Positions 15,366 through 23,700 of a stretch of DNA of 32,895 nt are shown here, one piece after another. The notes under the pieces were generated by a model. It saw only the letters and a program-made list of their open reading frames with translations. It was not told the DNA's origin and did no database searches. How positions within the stretch are numbered: the stretch's first letter is position 1; the number at the start of each line of letters is the position of its first letter. The position numbers and the translations under genes are program-made. The DNA is from an uncultured Bacilli bacterium (GTDB lineage: Bacteria; Bacillota_I; Bacilli_A; RF39; UBA660): positions 1 to 32,895 of the forward strand of contig CAJUMA010000007.1 of the NCBI GenBank assembly GCA_910587065.1, given 5' to 3'.

Positions 15366-17019
15366 AATCTCTATCATTACAAACATAATGGTTATCATAA
15401 AGTAGGCAAATATAGTTATCTTCATCATAAATCAACTTACCATTTTTATATTCATATTTAAAACTACCATCTTCTGTTTTATCAACAATACTAAAACATT
15501 TACGGTAAAAGTCAACAAATTCACAAATAGAATTTCCTCTGTTATAATCATTAAAAGAATAGACGTAATAGAAAGAGTTACCATTTTGTTTCCTAGTATT
15601 TACATAGATTTCTTCCCTACTACTTATATTGTTAATAAGTTGTTTAATGTGTTTCTCACTAGCAGTAATCATAACTGGTGCAATTACATCATCATAAGTA
15701 TAATCGTATATAACAAGTAAATTCTTTTTCAAATTTTCTAAAAATGCATCAATTTCTTCTTTTGGATTTTCATTAATGTATTTTTGTTTTAAAACTAAAT
15801 AATTACTATCATCCGATTTATCTACTATTTCTTTACTTTCATACTTTTTATCATAATTATAATTAATCAAGATGTTGTCTAAAGAATCATTAACCTTAAA
15901 TACTACTTGATTATCCCCTGCTTCTAAAAAATCTAAATATAACTTATCACTAAAAGAATATTCTTTTTCAACATTCTCTCTAGTATTGACAATCTCAAAT
16001 TTTATATTATTTAAAGAAATTATGGAAATGCCTATACCAATACCTCCAACAAAAATAAATGAAAAAAATAAAATTGCCATCATTTTAATTGGATAAGGTC
16101 CCTTAAACAAATCATCGCTTAATGTTCGAATAATTAAAACAGTTATCGCTATAGATGCTACTGCTACAATACTTATTCCAATAAAAAGCCCATTATAAGA
16201 TATTAAATAAAGAATAATCACTGTCGCTATTGTCAAAAATACCAATAAACAAACAAAAGGTATAGTTATAATACGCATAATAGCACGGTAAGTAAGAATT
16301 AATACTTTAGAGAAAAATGATAAAAATGCTAATGGTTTATGATATGGATCTCTTATAATAATTCTTTCTTTCGTTTTTCTACTTTCTTTTTTCTCTGTTT
16401 CTAGATTAACTTTTTCTTCTTTTTCATCATATACATTTTCATCATTTTTTTTATTATTAAAACTCTTCACTTCATACTGGTATACTAGTTTATCATAATA
16501 ATCTAAATATCTTATTTTGTAAAATTGGAATACAATTATAGCTCCCAGTATAACTAGTACAAAAAATATAAGACTTGTAAAAAAAACATACAAAGGATAA
16601 AATGTTAAATCAAATACAGCAGAGAAAAAAGCTTCTAAAGGAGAAAATACTATTGCAAACACTATAATTAAAAATAATACTAATGCTGCAATTTCTAGAA
16701 AGCACTTTATAACACTGGATAATTTCATTGAATTAAACATACTAATTGATTTAGTAATAAATTCAAGAAAACTATCAACATATTGTTTTTTCTCTTCTTC
16801 TTCTTTTAAAGTAGGATTCCTAATTTCATCATTTACTAAATCATCTAAACTACATTTAAATAATCTTGTCATTAATATTAATTTATCCATCTCCGGATAG
16901 CTAATACCTGATTCCCATTTAGAAACAGCTTGTCTTGAAACACCAAGTTCACTTGCTAACTCTTCTTGATTTAACCCCGCTTTCTTTCTTAAACTTTGTA
17001 ATTTCTTATCGAAACTCAT
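15364..17019 (-). CDS. XRE-family HTH regulator fused to a multi-pass membrane sensor
   Basis: A 551-residue protein. The start MSFDKK follows GAGGTG by 7 bases. Residues 1-60 are a Cro/C1-type HTH (LRKKAGLNQEELASELGVSRQAVSKWESGISYPEMDKL) that should bind DNA from the membrane. Hydrophobic segments follow at about 105-126, 142-167, 245-272, 276-298 and 312-336, with a charged cytoplasmic loop (180-225) between the second and third. The last ~215 residues should lie outside the membrane and have no recognised domain. HTH-plus-membrane proteins act as one-component regulators. Two direct repeats upstream suggest autoregulation. It lies between the kinase module and the matrix locus, so either could be a target, which is inference. 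Confidence 0.75.
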   Translation of the reverse strand: MSFDKKLQSLRKKAGLNQEELASELGVSRQAVSKWESGISYPEMDKLILMTRLFKCSLDDLVNDEIRNPTLKEEEEKKQYVDSFLEFITKSISMFNSMKLSSVIKCFLEIAALVLFLIIVFAIVFSPLEAFFSAVFDLTFYPLYVFFTSLIFFVLVILGAIIVFQFYKIRYLDYYDKLVYQYEVKSFNNKKNDENVYDEKEEKVNLETEKKESRKTKERIIIRDPYHKPLAFLSFFSKVLILTYRAIMRIITIPFVCLLVFLTIATVIILYLISYNGLFIGISIVAVASIAITVLIIRTLSDDLFKGPYPIKMMAILFFSFIFVGGIGIGISIISLNNIKFEIVNTRENVEKEYSFSDKLYLDFLEAGDNQVVFKVNDSLDNILINYNYDKKYESKEIVDKSDDSNYLVLKQKYINENPKEEIDAFLENLKKNLLVIYDYTYDDVIAPVMITASEKHIKQLINNISSREEIYVNTRKQNGNSFYYVYSFNDYNRGNSICEFVDFYRKCFSIVDKTEDGSFKYEYKNGKLIYDEDNYICLLYDNHYVCNDRD

Positions 17020-17040
17020 AATTATCACCTCTTGATAAAA

Positions 17041-17046
17041 ATTATA
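17041..17046 (-). promoter_or_regulatory. -10 box of the HTH membrane regulator
   Basis: A TATAAT on the minus strand lies 21 bases before the ATG at 17019. The best -35 match at 17 bases is poor (TGGAAT). A second TATAAT at 17121-17116 would place the direct repeats just after its start point instead. Confidence 0.4.
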
Positions 17047-17071
17047 GAATTATTTTCAGTTGCATTCCACC

Positions 17072-17104
17072 AACTAACGGTTGTTTTTTGTAAACAATCG
17101 GTTG
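17072..17104. promoter_or_regulatory. candidate operator: two direct repeats 21 bp apart
   Basis: Plus-strand AACTAACGGTTG (17072-17083) and AACAATCGGTTG (17093-17104) match at 10 of 12 positions with a 21-bp period, two helix turns. The first also contains an inverted CAAC/GTTG. They lie upstream of the HTH regulator gene, between two possible -10 boxes. Confidence 0.45.
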
Positions 17105-17123
17105 CAATCGCCTATATTATACT

Positions 17124-17150
17124 AAAAAAAGGAATATCTTAAAAGATATT
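17124..17150 (-). terminator. terminator after the small broken gene
   Basis: aatatctt (17133-17140) and aagatatt (17143-17150) form a perfect inverted repeat, followed on the minus strand by CC and T7. Confidence 0.65.
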
Positions 17151-17205
17151 TCATAATATACTTTAAATAAATTTTAATGAATTATTAAGAATATTTCTAT
17201 ATTCG

Positions 17206-17405
17206 TTACATGTCCTTTATCATCTCTAATATTATTAATTCAATATCTATCTTCTCATCACCATTCCCATTTAAAATATCTACTTCATTATCAATATTAT
17301 CTAGATTTACTATGCCTGTTTCATTGGAACCTATTTTAAAGTTATTTATGTCTCAAAGAGTTTTAAATACAATATCACTTAAAGGGAGCTAATAAACTTA
17401 CTCAT
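17206..17405 (-). pseudogene. small broken gene, unknown product
   Basis: A textbook AGGAGG sits 6 bases before ATG 17405, but the frame stops after MSKFISSL. In the next frame codons continue as SDIVFKTL, a TGA, then DINNFKIGSNETGIVNLDN and on to EMIKDM at 17206. Restoring one T in the CCCTTT run and changing TGA to a sense codon would give a soluble, Asp/Asn/Ile-rich protein of about 66 residues. The unit still has its own upstream A/T-rich promoter-like region and a terminator at 17124-17150. I do not recognise the protein. It could be recent decay, an assembly error plus one mutation, or a leader peptide of 8 codons. Decay fits best because the downstream codons read sensibly. Confidence 0.5.
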
Positions 17406-17488
17406 TATTCTCCTCCTTTCCAAGGAACAAAACTTATGCTCCTATATACTTATTACCTTTAAAATTCCGTTTTACTTCAAAAAAGGCA

Positions 17489-17524
17489 AAAAAAACTTAA
17501 GAAATTTAATTCTTAAGTTTTTTT
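17489..17524. terminator. terminator of the matrix locus
   Basis: A 15-bp perfect stem (17489-17503 with 17510-17524, core cttaagaa/ttcttaag) and a 6-base loop, with A and T tracts at each end. It closes the locus transcribed from 30949 downwards. Confidence 0.88.
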
Positions 17525-17526
17525 AA

Positions 17527-19503
17527 TTATTCATTTGATCCAACTTTTTCATCTTTAACACTAACTTCACTGTAACTTTTAGTTGTAGTCTTTACAGTAG
17601 TTGCTAAAGTTGGTTGATTTGAAACAGCATTTGTTGTTGTTTTAGTACTTGTACTGCTACTAGCAGGAACTTTAGTTGTTGAATTTGCTGTCTTTGCTTC
17701 ATTAACAGGCGGAACAAACTCAATTTCAAATGCTCCATAAGTAACTCTTGAACTTGCCTTATATTTGATAGTTATTGCAAGATTTTTTGTTGTTTCTGTG
17801 AAGACATCGCCAGCTATATTAACTGTAGTAGTTCCCTTAGAAACCTCTTCTATAACTTTACCAATAGTTGTATTCAACTGATTCAAAGCTCCATCAGCTT
17901 CAAAAGTAGTTCCATAAGCAGAATCTATTCCTTTTATATAATTTGTAAAATCAATTTTCATTTGATCATAATCAGAAATGTTAGTAGATTCTTTGTACTC
18001 TGTACTAAGAGATGATAATACATGCTTATCCGCACTCTTGTCCATATCATAGTTATCAAAATAATCTAAGTGCATAATATAATCAGTACCATCTTTATAT
18101 ACGTTCATTGACAAAGTTTTATTTTCTAATGGTAAATAGTAATAAGCATTAGGTTGAGATATCTTTGACAAATCTGTAATATAATCAGACAAGAAACTAT
18201 TCTTGGTTATAAGGTTTTCATCAAAGCTAGTAATTCCTAAATTTTTATCAACAAAGTCACCTACACCACTTGCTATAATTTGAAGAATTTTACGAGTATC
18301 AGGTGCAATATCAGTGACACCAGTTAAGGTTATATCTGGATTAATTGGATGCAATTTTAAATTTATAGATTCTTTATCAATTGTTATAACATTAAATTTA
18401 GAATTATAATCAACTCCAAAAATAGATTTATCATCAAGTATTATAGATGATATGCCGCCGCTTGCAACTATATAATCATATATTTCTTTCTCTTCATTTG
18501 ATTGAGGAGACGAACTATAATACTTTTCATAGTAATACTTAAACATTTCATCTATTTCTGACTTTGTGTAATCTCTTCCTGCTGGCTTTTTAAAGTAAAG
18601 TCCCTTAGGAGAGTTAGTACTTAAACTTGTATCAGCATAACTTATAATATTATCATCAAATGCATATGTTTTAGTAGTTGAATCATATGAGAATCCTTTA
18701 ATACTATTTGGATTCCAACCAGTGGTTTTAAATCCTAAATAATTAGATAAAGAAGAATTAAAACTTGGAAGTGAAGCATCTTGAGTTTCACTACTATAAT
18801 ATTCTAAAATATACTTATCTATCCATTCATTCAATAATGTGCGATCTAACGTTTTGTCAATAAATTTTAATTTTTTATAATTATCTAAGTAAACTGGATC
18901 TTCAGGATCTGGTTTAACATACTTATCAGAAGATTTAGCTGTTTTTCTAAATAACTCAAATGCTTCTTCTTCTGTATTATCCTTAAGTTTAATTTTTTCA
19001 ACAGCAATAAAATTAGTTTGTACATGTTCATCACTAGTTAAAATACTATCGTCAATTTCACATTCATAAGTAACTTTAACACTTTTATCCGCTGTAGTAT
19101 TAGATGTTACATCACCATAAACAAATTTTACTCCTTTACTTGTAATAGTATAAGAGTTCTTTCCACTATTTGAAATAAATCCAGTTATACCATCAGCCTT
19201 AATACTACACTTATTTAAACTTGCATTTTCAAAATTAATATCAATGGTGTCGCTTTTTACATTCTTATCATCTTTAGCTGCTGTTCTATAGAAATTAAAA
19301 TCAAAAATAGCTTTTTCATCAACAAATTTGCTACTTACAGATACATCTCTTGTTAATATTTTAAAATTTGTTTTATTGATTATATTATCATTCTTGTCTA
19401 TTAAGTATTTAGAAGAGGTTTTAGAATAGCTTCCAAATACACCAATACTAAATACAACTAAAGTTATAAATAAAACTTTATTAATCTTTTTTAAACTATT
19501 CAT
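17527..19503 (-). CDS. large secreted SipW-type surface protein with Thr-rich tail
   Basis: A 658-residue protein. The N-terminus has a basic start and a hydrophobic segment (8-24) followed by GSYSKTSSKYL, like the TasA-family processing region used by SipW. The middle has two Cys-containing beta-rich stretches early on (KCSIKADG, TYECEIDD), then a region of mixed charge with many Tyr and Asp residues and no domain I recognise. The last 60 residues are Ser/Thr-rich low complexity (TTKVPASSSTSTKTTT). There is no LPXTG or C-terminal membrane segment, so it is probably released or held by other matrix proteins. It lies 31 bases after the small TasA-like gene and is last in the locus. A GAGGG-type site precedes the ATG. 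Confidence 0.65.
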   Translation of the reverse strand: MNSLKKINKVLFITLVVFSIGVFGSYSKTSSKYLIDKNDNIINKTNFKILTRDVSVSSKFVDEKAIFDFNFYRTAAKDDKNVKSDTIDINFENASLNKCSIKADGITGFISNSGKNSYTITSKGVKFVYGDVTSNTTADKSVKVTYECEIDDSILTSDEHVQTNFIAVEKIKLKDNTEEEAFELFRKTAKSSDKYVKPDPEDPVYLDNYKKLKFIDKTLDRTLLNEWIDKYILEYYSSETQDASLPSFNSSLSNYLGFKTTGWNPNSIKGFSYDSTTKTYAFDDNIISYADTSLSTNSPKGLYFKKPAGRDYTKSEIDEMFKYYYEKYYSSSPQSNEEKEIYDYIVASGGISSIILDDKSIFGVDYNSKFNVITIDKESINLKLHPINPDITLTGVTDIAPDTRKILQIIASGVGDFVDKNLGITSFDENLITKNSFLSDYITDLSKISQPNAYYYLPLENKTLSMNVYKDGTDYIMHLDYFDNYDMDKSADKHVLSSLSTEYKESTNISDYDQMKIDFTNYIKGIDSAYGTTFEADGALNQLNTTIGKVIEEVSKGTTTVNIAGDVFTETTKNLAITIKYKASSRVTYGAFEIEFVPPVNEAKTANSTTKVPASSSTSTKTTTNAVSNQPTLATTVKTTTKSYSEVSVKDEKVGSNE

Positions 19504-19534
19504 AAAACCACCCTCTTTCCTATTTAATAATTAT

Positions 19535-20182
19535 TTACTTATTTCCAGATATTTGAATAGCAGAATAACCAATATTTATCTGATCCATCCCGTTAAGTAC
19601 ACTATATTTTACATTACCATACGTATCTCTGTCAAATTTCTCAGAATCAAATTGAGCCACAACCTTAAAATAATACTCATCTATATTTGATTTTGTACTA
19701 ATATCGACATCAAATTCATACAAACCAGAAATACTATTTATCTCCTTAGTATTCGTAATTTCTTTACATGTACTATCTTTACAGAGATTAATTGACTGTA
19801 TCTTCATAGAACTCAATTCATCGTTTTCCTTTTTATAGTTTCTGTTATCTCCACCACTAACTCTTAAAATAATATTTGATGGAACTTCTACCTCACTTAC
19901 TACTTTAAAATAATAATTTATCACTGAAGTAGGTCTTTTTGATCCACATGATATTACCAAGGCTCCCCCTTGTTCTCCAGTGCTCGTACACTCTGAATCA
20001 ACGGGTAATGGCTCAATCAAAACATTAAATTTACTGGCTCTAGCTTCATCTTTTGCGCCAAGTGATGATATGTATTTTGAATAAGTTATTACACTAGTCA
20101 AAAGACATATTATAGCTATATACATAAACACCCAACGCGATAAGTTTTGTCTAAACGTCTTACTATGTAATAACCCACCCAT
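19535..20182 (-). CDS. small TasA-like SipW-dependent surface protein
   Basis: A 215-residue protein. The start MGGLLH follows a GAGAGTGAG stretch. The hydrophobic segment (17-33) is followed by TYSKYISSLGAKDEARASKF, which matches the TasA-like protein of this locus (TYAKYISSYGTTDTARVARW) at 11 of 20 positions. That region is the SipW cleavage zone of TasA/camelysin proteins. The mature part is beta-rich with two Cys pairs (SEC/ISC and LCKDSTC) that could form disulfides outside the cell. It starts 5 bases after the sipW-2 stop, as expected for a peptidase-substrate pair. The likely role is a minor fibre subunit or anchor, comparable to TapA beside TasA. That is inference from context. Confidence 0.75.
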   Translation of the reverse strand: MGGLLHSKTFRQNLSRWVFMYIAIICLLTSVITYSKYISSLGAKDEARASKFNVLIEPLPVDSECTSTGEQGGALVISCGSKRPTSVINYYFKVVSEVEVPSNIILRVSGGDNRNYKKENDELSSMKIQSINLCKDSTCKEITNTKEINSISGLYEFDVDISTKSNIDEYYFKVVAQFDSEKFDRDTYGNVKYSVLNGMDQINIGYSAIQISGNK

Positions 20183-20187
20183 TATAC

Positions 20188-20766
20188 TCACTCTCTTTCT
20201 TTTTTATTTTTTTCTTTCTCTTTATTTTTCTTAAATTCTAAAAACTCTTTTTCTTCTTCGGTCAAATCAATTGGCTTTAATTCATCATCTGTACTAACAA
20301 GAAAACAAACAAGAACGCCAATCGCTAGTATTAATGTCATCACCAAAGGATTTTTTAAAGAAGTAATTAACTTTCCCGCCCCAGGTATTCGCATCGTATA
20401 TTTACCGACAATTGATGATACACTCATTTCTTCATCAACAGAATCATTCGCATCTCCTTGTGTAACCATAACATTGTCTTCAATGCTAATTATTCTATGC
20501 GTTACAAATGAACCATTAATATCACGAAATGTAATAATATCTCCTATTCCATAATTTTCTTCATTAGTATTTATTACTATTAGGTCACCTATTTTTATTG
20601 TTGGTTCCATCGAACCAGAGATAACTTCTAAAACAGCATAGCCATCAATCAAAGCTAAATCTTTATGCAATAATTTGATACTTACGAAATTATATACATT
20701 GAATGTAACTAATGGTACCAAAAATATTATAATTAATGTTAACAGTATCTTCTTTAATAATTTCAT
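20188..20766 (-). CDS. sipW: SipW-2, ER-type signal peptidase I
   Basis: A 192-residue S26B peptidase. The start MKLLKK follows GGTGA by 5 bases. The N-terminal membrane segment spans 7-27. Catalytic Ser52 is in VISGSMEP and His90 in FVTHRI, the Ser-His arrangement of ER/SipW enzymes rather than the Ser-Lys dyad of SipS. GDAND (104-108) supplies the conserved Asp. A second membrane segment (139-157) and a charged cytoplasmic tail with EFLEFKKNK follow. It should process the TasA-like protein encoded directly downstream. The shared neighbourhood with a second sipW suggests substrate division. Confidence 0.92.
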   Translation of the reverse strand: MKLLKKILLTLIIIFLVPLVTFNVYNFVSIKLLHKDLALIDGYAVLEVISGSMEPTIKIGDLIVINTNEENYGIGDIITFRDINGSFVTHRIISIEDNVMVTQGDANDSVDEEMSVSSIVGKYTMRIPGAGKLITSLKNPLVMTLILAIGVLVCFLVSTDDELKPIDLTEEEKEFLEFKKNKEKEKNKKERE

Positions 20767-20780
20767 AAGTTCACCACTTT

Positions 20781-23700
20781 TTATCTTATTATTGTACAAT
20801 TATTCTTCGGTTTTTCATATTTTACTGAAAGGAAAAATTTGTATTTATTTAAATCAATTGCCATATTACCTATTTTTGCATCGATATCATCTCTATCAAC
20901 CCATTTCCAGAATACAGCAATATCAACTGCGCCATCTTTTGGCACTAGTATCTTATTTGCACTTATATCTATCTCTTTATATGAGTGATAATATGGTAAA
21001 TATGTATTGCTATCAAGATCGGAATCTTCATATAGAATATCATAATTATTAGCAGAACCATAATAATATAAATTATTAGCTCCATTTTCATATTTTCTTA
21101 TCTTATATCCCATATTTAAACAAGCATTATTAGAAACACAAAGTGTATCTTCTTGAACAATTAACTCAACTATCGCTATATCGCTTCCCGAAGTATTATT
21201 AAACTTTATTCCTTTTCCGCCCTCTAAACCTGGATATATAAGTTTTTCATCAATTTCTTTATAAGAATTATTGGAACTTTTAAATAAATCTAAATCTTTC
21301 AAATCCATATAAGCATATACTGGATCAGTATCTAAAGCTGATGTTGATTCATAAGATGCATATAACACTAAGCTTGGTTTACTATCACTCAAAGTAATAG
21401 GTTTATCCAAATCACTTAAACTAACCAAAATATTACCAACATCATCTGTCCAAGCAAGGAACTTATATGTGAAACATTCCTTTTCATTATCAATTCGATA
21501 AGGATCAAATGTCCTCAAATCAAATTTTTCATCAGCATTTAAGAACTTTATATAATCTTTTCTATTTTCAGCATCTAAGAAATATTCATTGTTATCATCA
21601 GTCGCTACATCAAATGGTAAAGCATTAGCTATTAATAAATATTTCTTTGTTACTCTTATTTGAATATCATCCAAAGTTTTAATTAATTTTCCATATCTAT
21701 AAGCTTCAACCTTAATAAATACATCTTCTCCTGTTTCTAAAGAAACATCTAACACATAATAGTTACTGTCAGTTTTATTTTCTATAAACTTTATTTTAGC
21801 AGCACTATTATAAGTTATTACTACTTCACCTTGATCGTAAGTAGAATTCTTTATTACTATTCGTCCAGTTGTTTCATCAACAGTGTAATTAGGAGCACCG
21901 TTTTTATCATATTTTAATATATTCGTATATAGTGGAATTGTTACATTATTTGTAATTCCATATTCTTCTCGAATATCTTCATCAGCTAACGAATAATCAG
22001 CATCAAATTTATAATTACATATTCCAGAATTACATGTATCAATCATATAAGTGTCTTCTAATATTGTTATATCAAACTTATTAGAATAACCCTTATAATT
22101 AACCGTTATTGTATGCTTTCCTAAATCATCTTGTGTTGGAGAAATTTGAATAATTCCTTCGCTAACCTTAATCTTATCGGATTTAACACCATCTAATAAT
22201 ACTTCGACATCACCTAAAGCATAATTTAATGGTAATCCATTCTCAGTAATTGAATAAGCAAAAGTTTGTGGAGAATCATCAATATTAAATTCTAAGATAT
22301 TTCCTTTATCAAATTCAATTTTTATATCTCTCTTTAGTCTTTCAAGATTATACGTATAAGTTTTTGTATTCTTTCCATCTTCTGATACAACTGTAATTTG
22401 TAAACTACTAACACCCTCACTTAAATCTAGTGTTGATGATGTATTAAAATCGGTTGTTATATTAGTAGAAACACCTCCATGAGTCAATATTACTTCTGTA
22501 ATTACACTACCTGGGGCTTTCTCTACCTTCAACTTAAGTGGATTTTCCTTATTATCGATTTTATATGGATCGCTTGTGTTAGGTAAAATCTCTTCACTAC
22601 CATGGTAAAGATTAAGTGATGTACTTGAATTTTTAAGTTTATTAATAGTAACCGAGTATTCATTTAGTACTATTTCATTACCATTTTCATCTGTTTTAAC
22701 TAATTTAACTTTAACATTATTAGTTTGCTTATTTAAATCAATTTCGCCAGTGAATTCTACACCGTCTATTTCGTATTTTACTATTACATCTTCATATTCT
22801 TTATCTTTTGGTAATATACCTTCTATTTGTAATTTTTTAACTTCATAAGCAACATCATCTATTTGATAACTATTATTTATTGATTTAAAGTTTATTGGAG
22901 TATCAACACCATCAAGTTTAACTACCAAATTATCTAGTACATATTTTAAAACTGTTATACGTACTTCTGTTGAAATACCACTAGCATTTGTAACAGTTAT
23001 TACAGTTACACCTGGACTAACAGCTTTAATATTTCCATTATTATCCACTGTCGCGATTGATTCATCCATTGATGCCCAAGTAGCACTTCCATAATTGGAA
23101 GAAGTAATAGTTGGTTTAAATATTGATCCTACATATAAAGTTTTTTCAATAGATGACAACTCTATTTTTTTAGCAACAACGTTTACTGTAATACTATCTT
23201 TACTTCCGTTCTTTCCCGTAACTGTTATTGTAGCTGTCCCAACATTTTTTGCATCCAAGCGACCGTTAGAATCAACAGCTAAAATACTACTATTACTTGA
23301 AGACCATGAATCTGGAGTACCTTCTATTACTTTTAATGTATATTTATCCCCAAGAGTCATCGTTGTTTTAGTTTTATCAAGTTTAATATCTTTCTCATTA
23401 TTTGGTCTGGAAGCTTCACTAACCTTAACAGTTATGTTTACCTTCTCCCCATTAATACCTTCAACTACTACAATAGTTTCCCCTGGTCCAACAGCTGTAA
23501 TAAATCCAGCATTATCAACTGTAACAACATTCGTATTATTAGATACACAAGATTTAATAACACCACTAATCTTATTAATCTGTTCAATATCACCAACAGT
23601 TAAATTCATATTTGTATTACTTATAACTAGATTACTAATTGGTTTATCTGGATTATATTTTTCTTCTACAACAATAGTTATTGAAGATGAATTACCATTT

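Noticed and set aside
17210..17392. A 60-codon plus-strand frame in the gap between the HTH regulator and the matrix locus
   Set aside because: It has no ribosome-binding site and lies antisense to a frame with a perfect AGGAGG and sensible codons.
17206..17405. Reading TGA as tryptophan (genetic code 4) to rescue the small broken gene
   Set aside because: The frameshift would remain, and the other genes read cleanly under the standard code. Spore formation also argues against Mycoplasma-type recoding.
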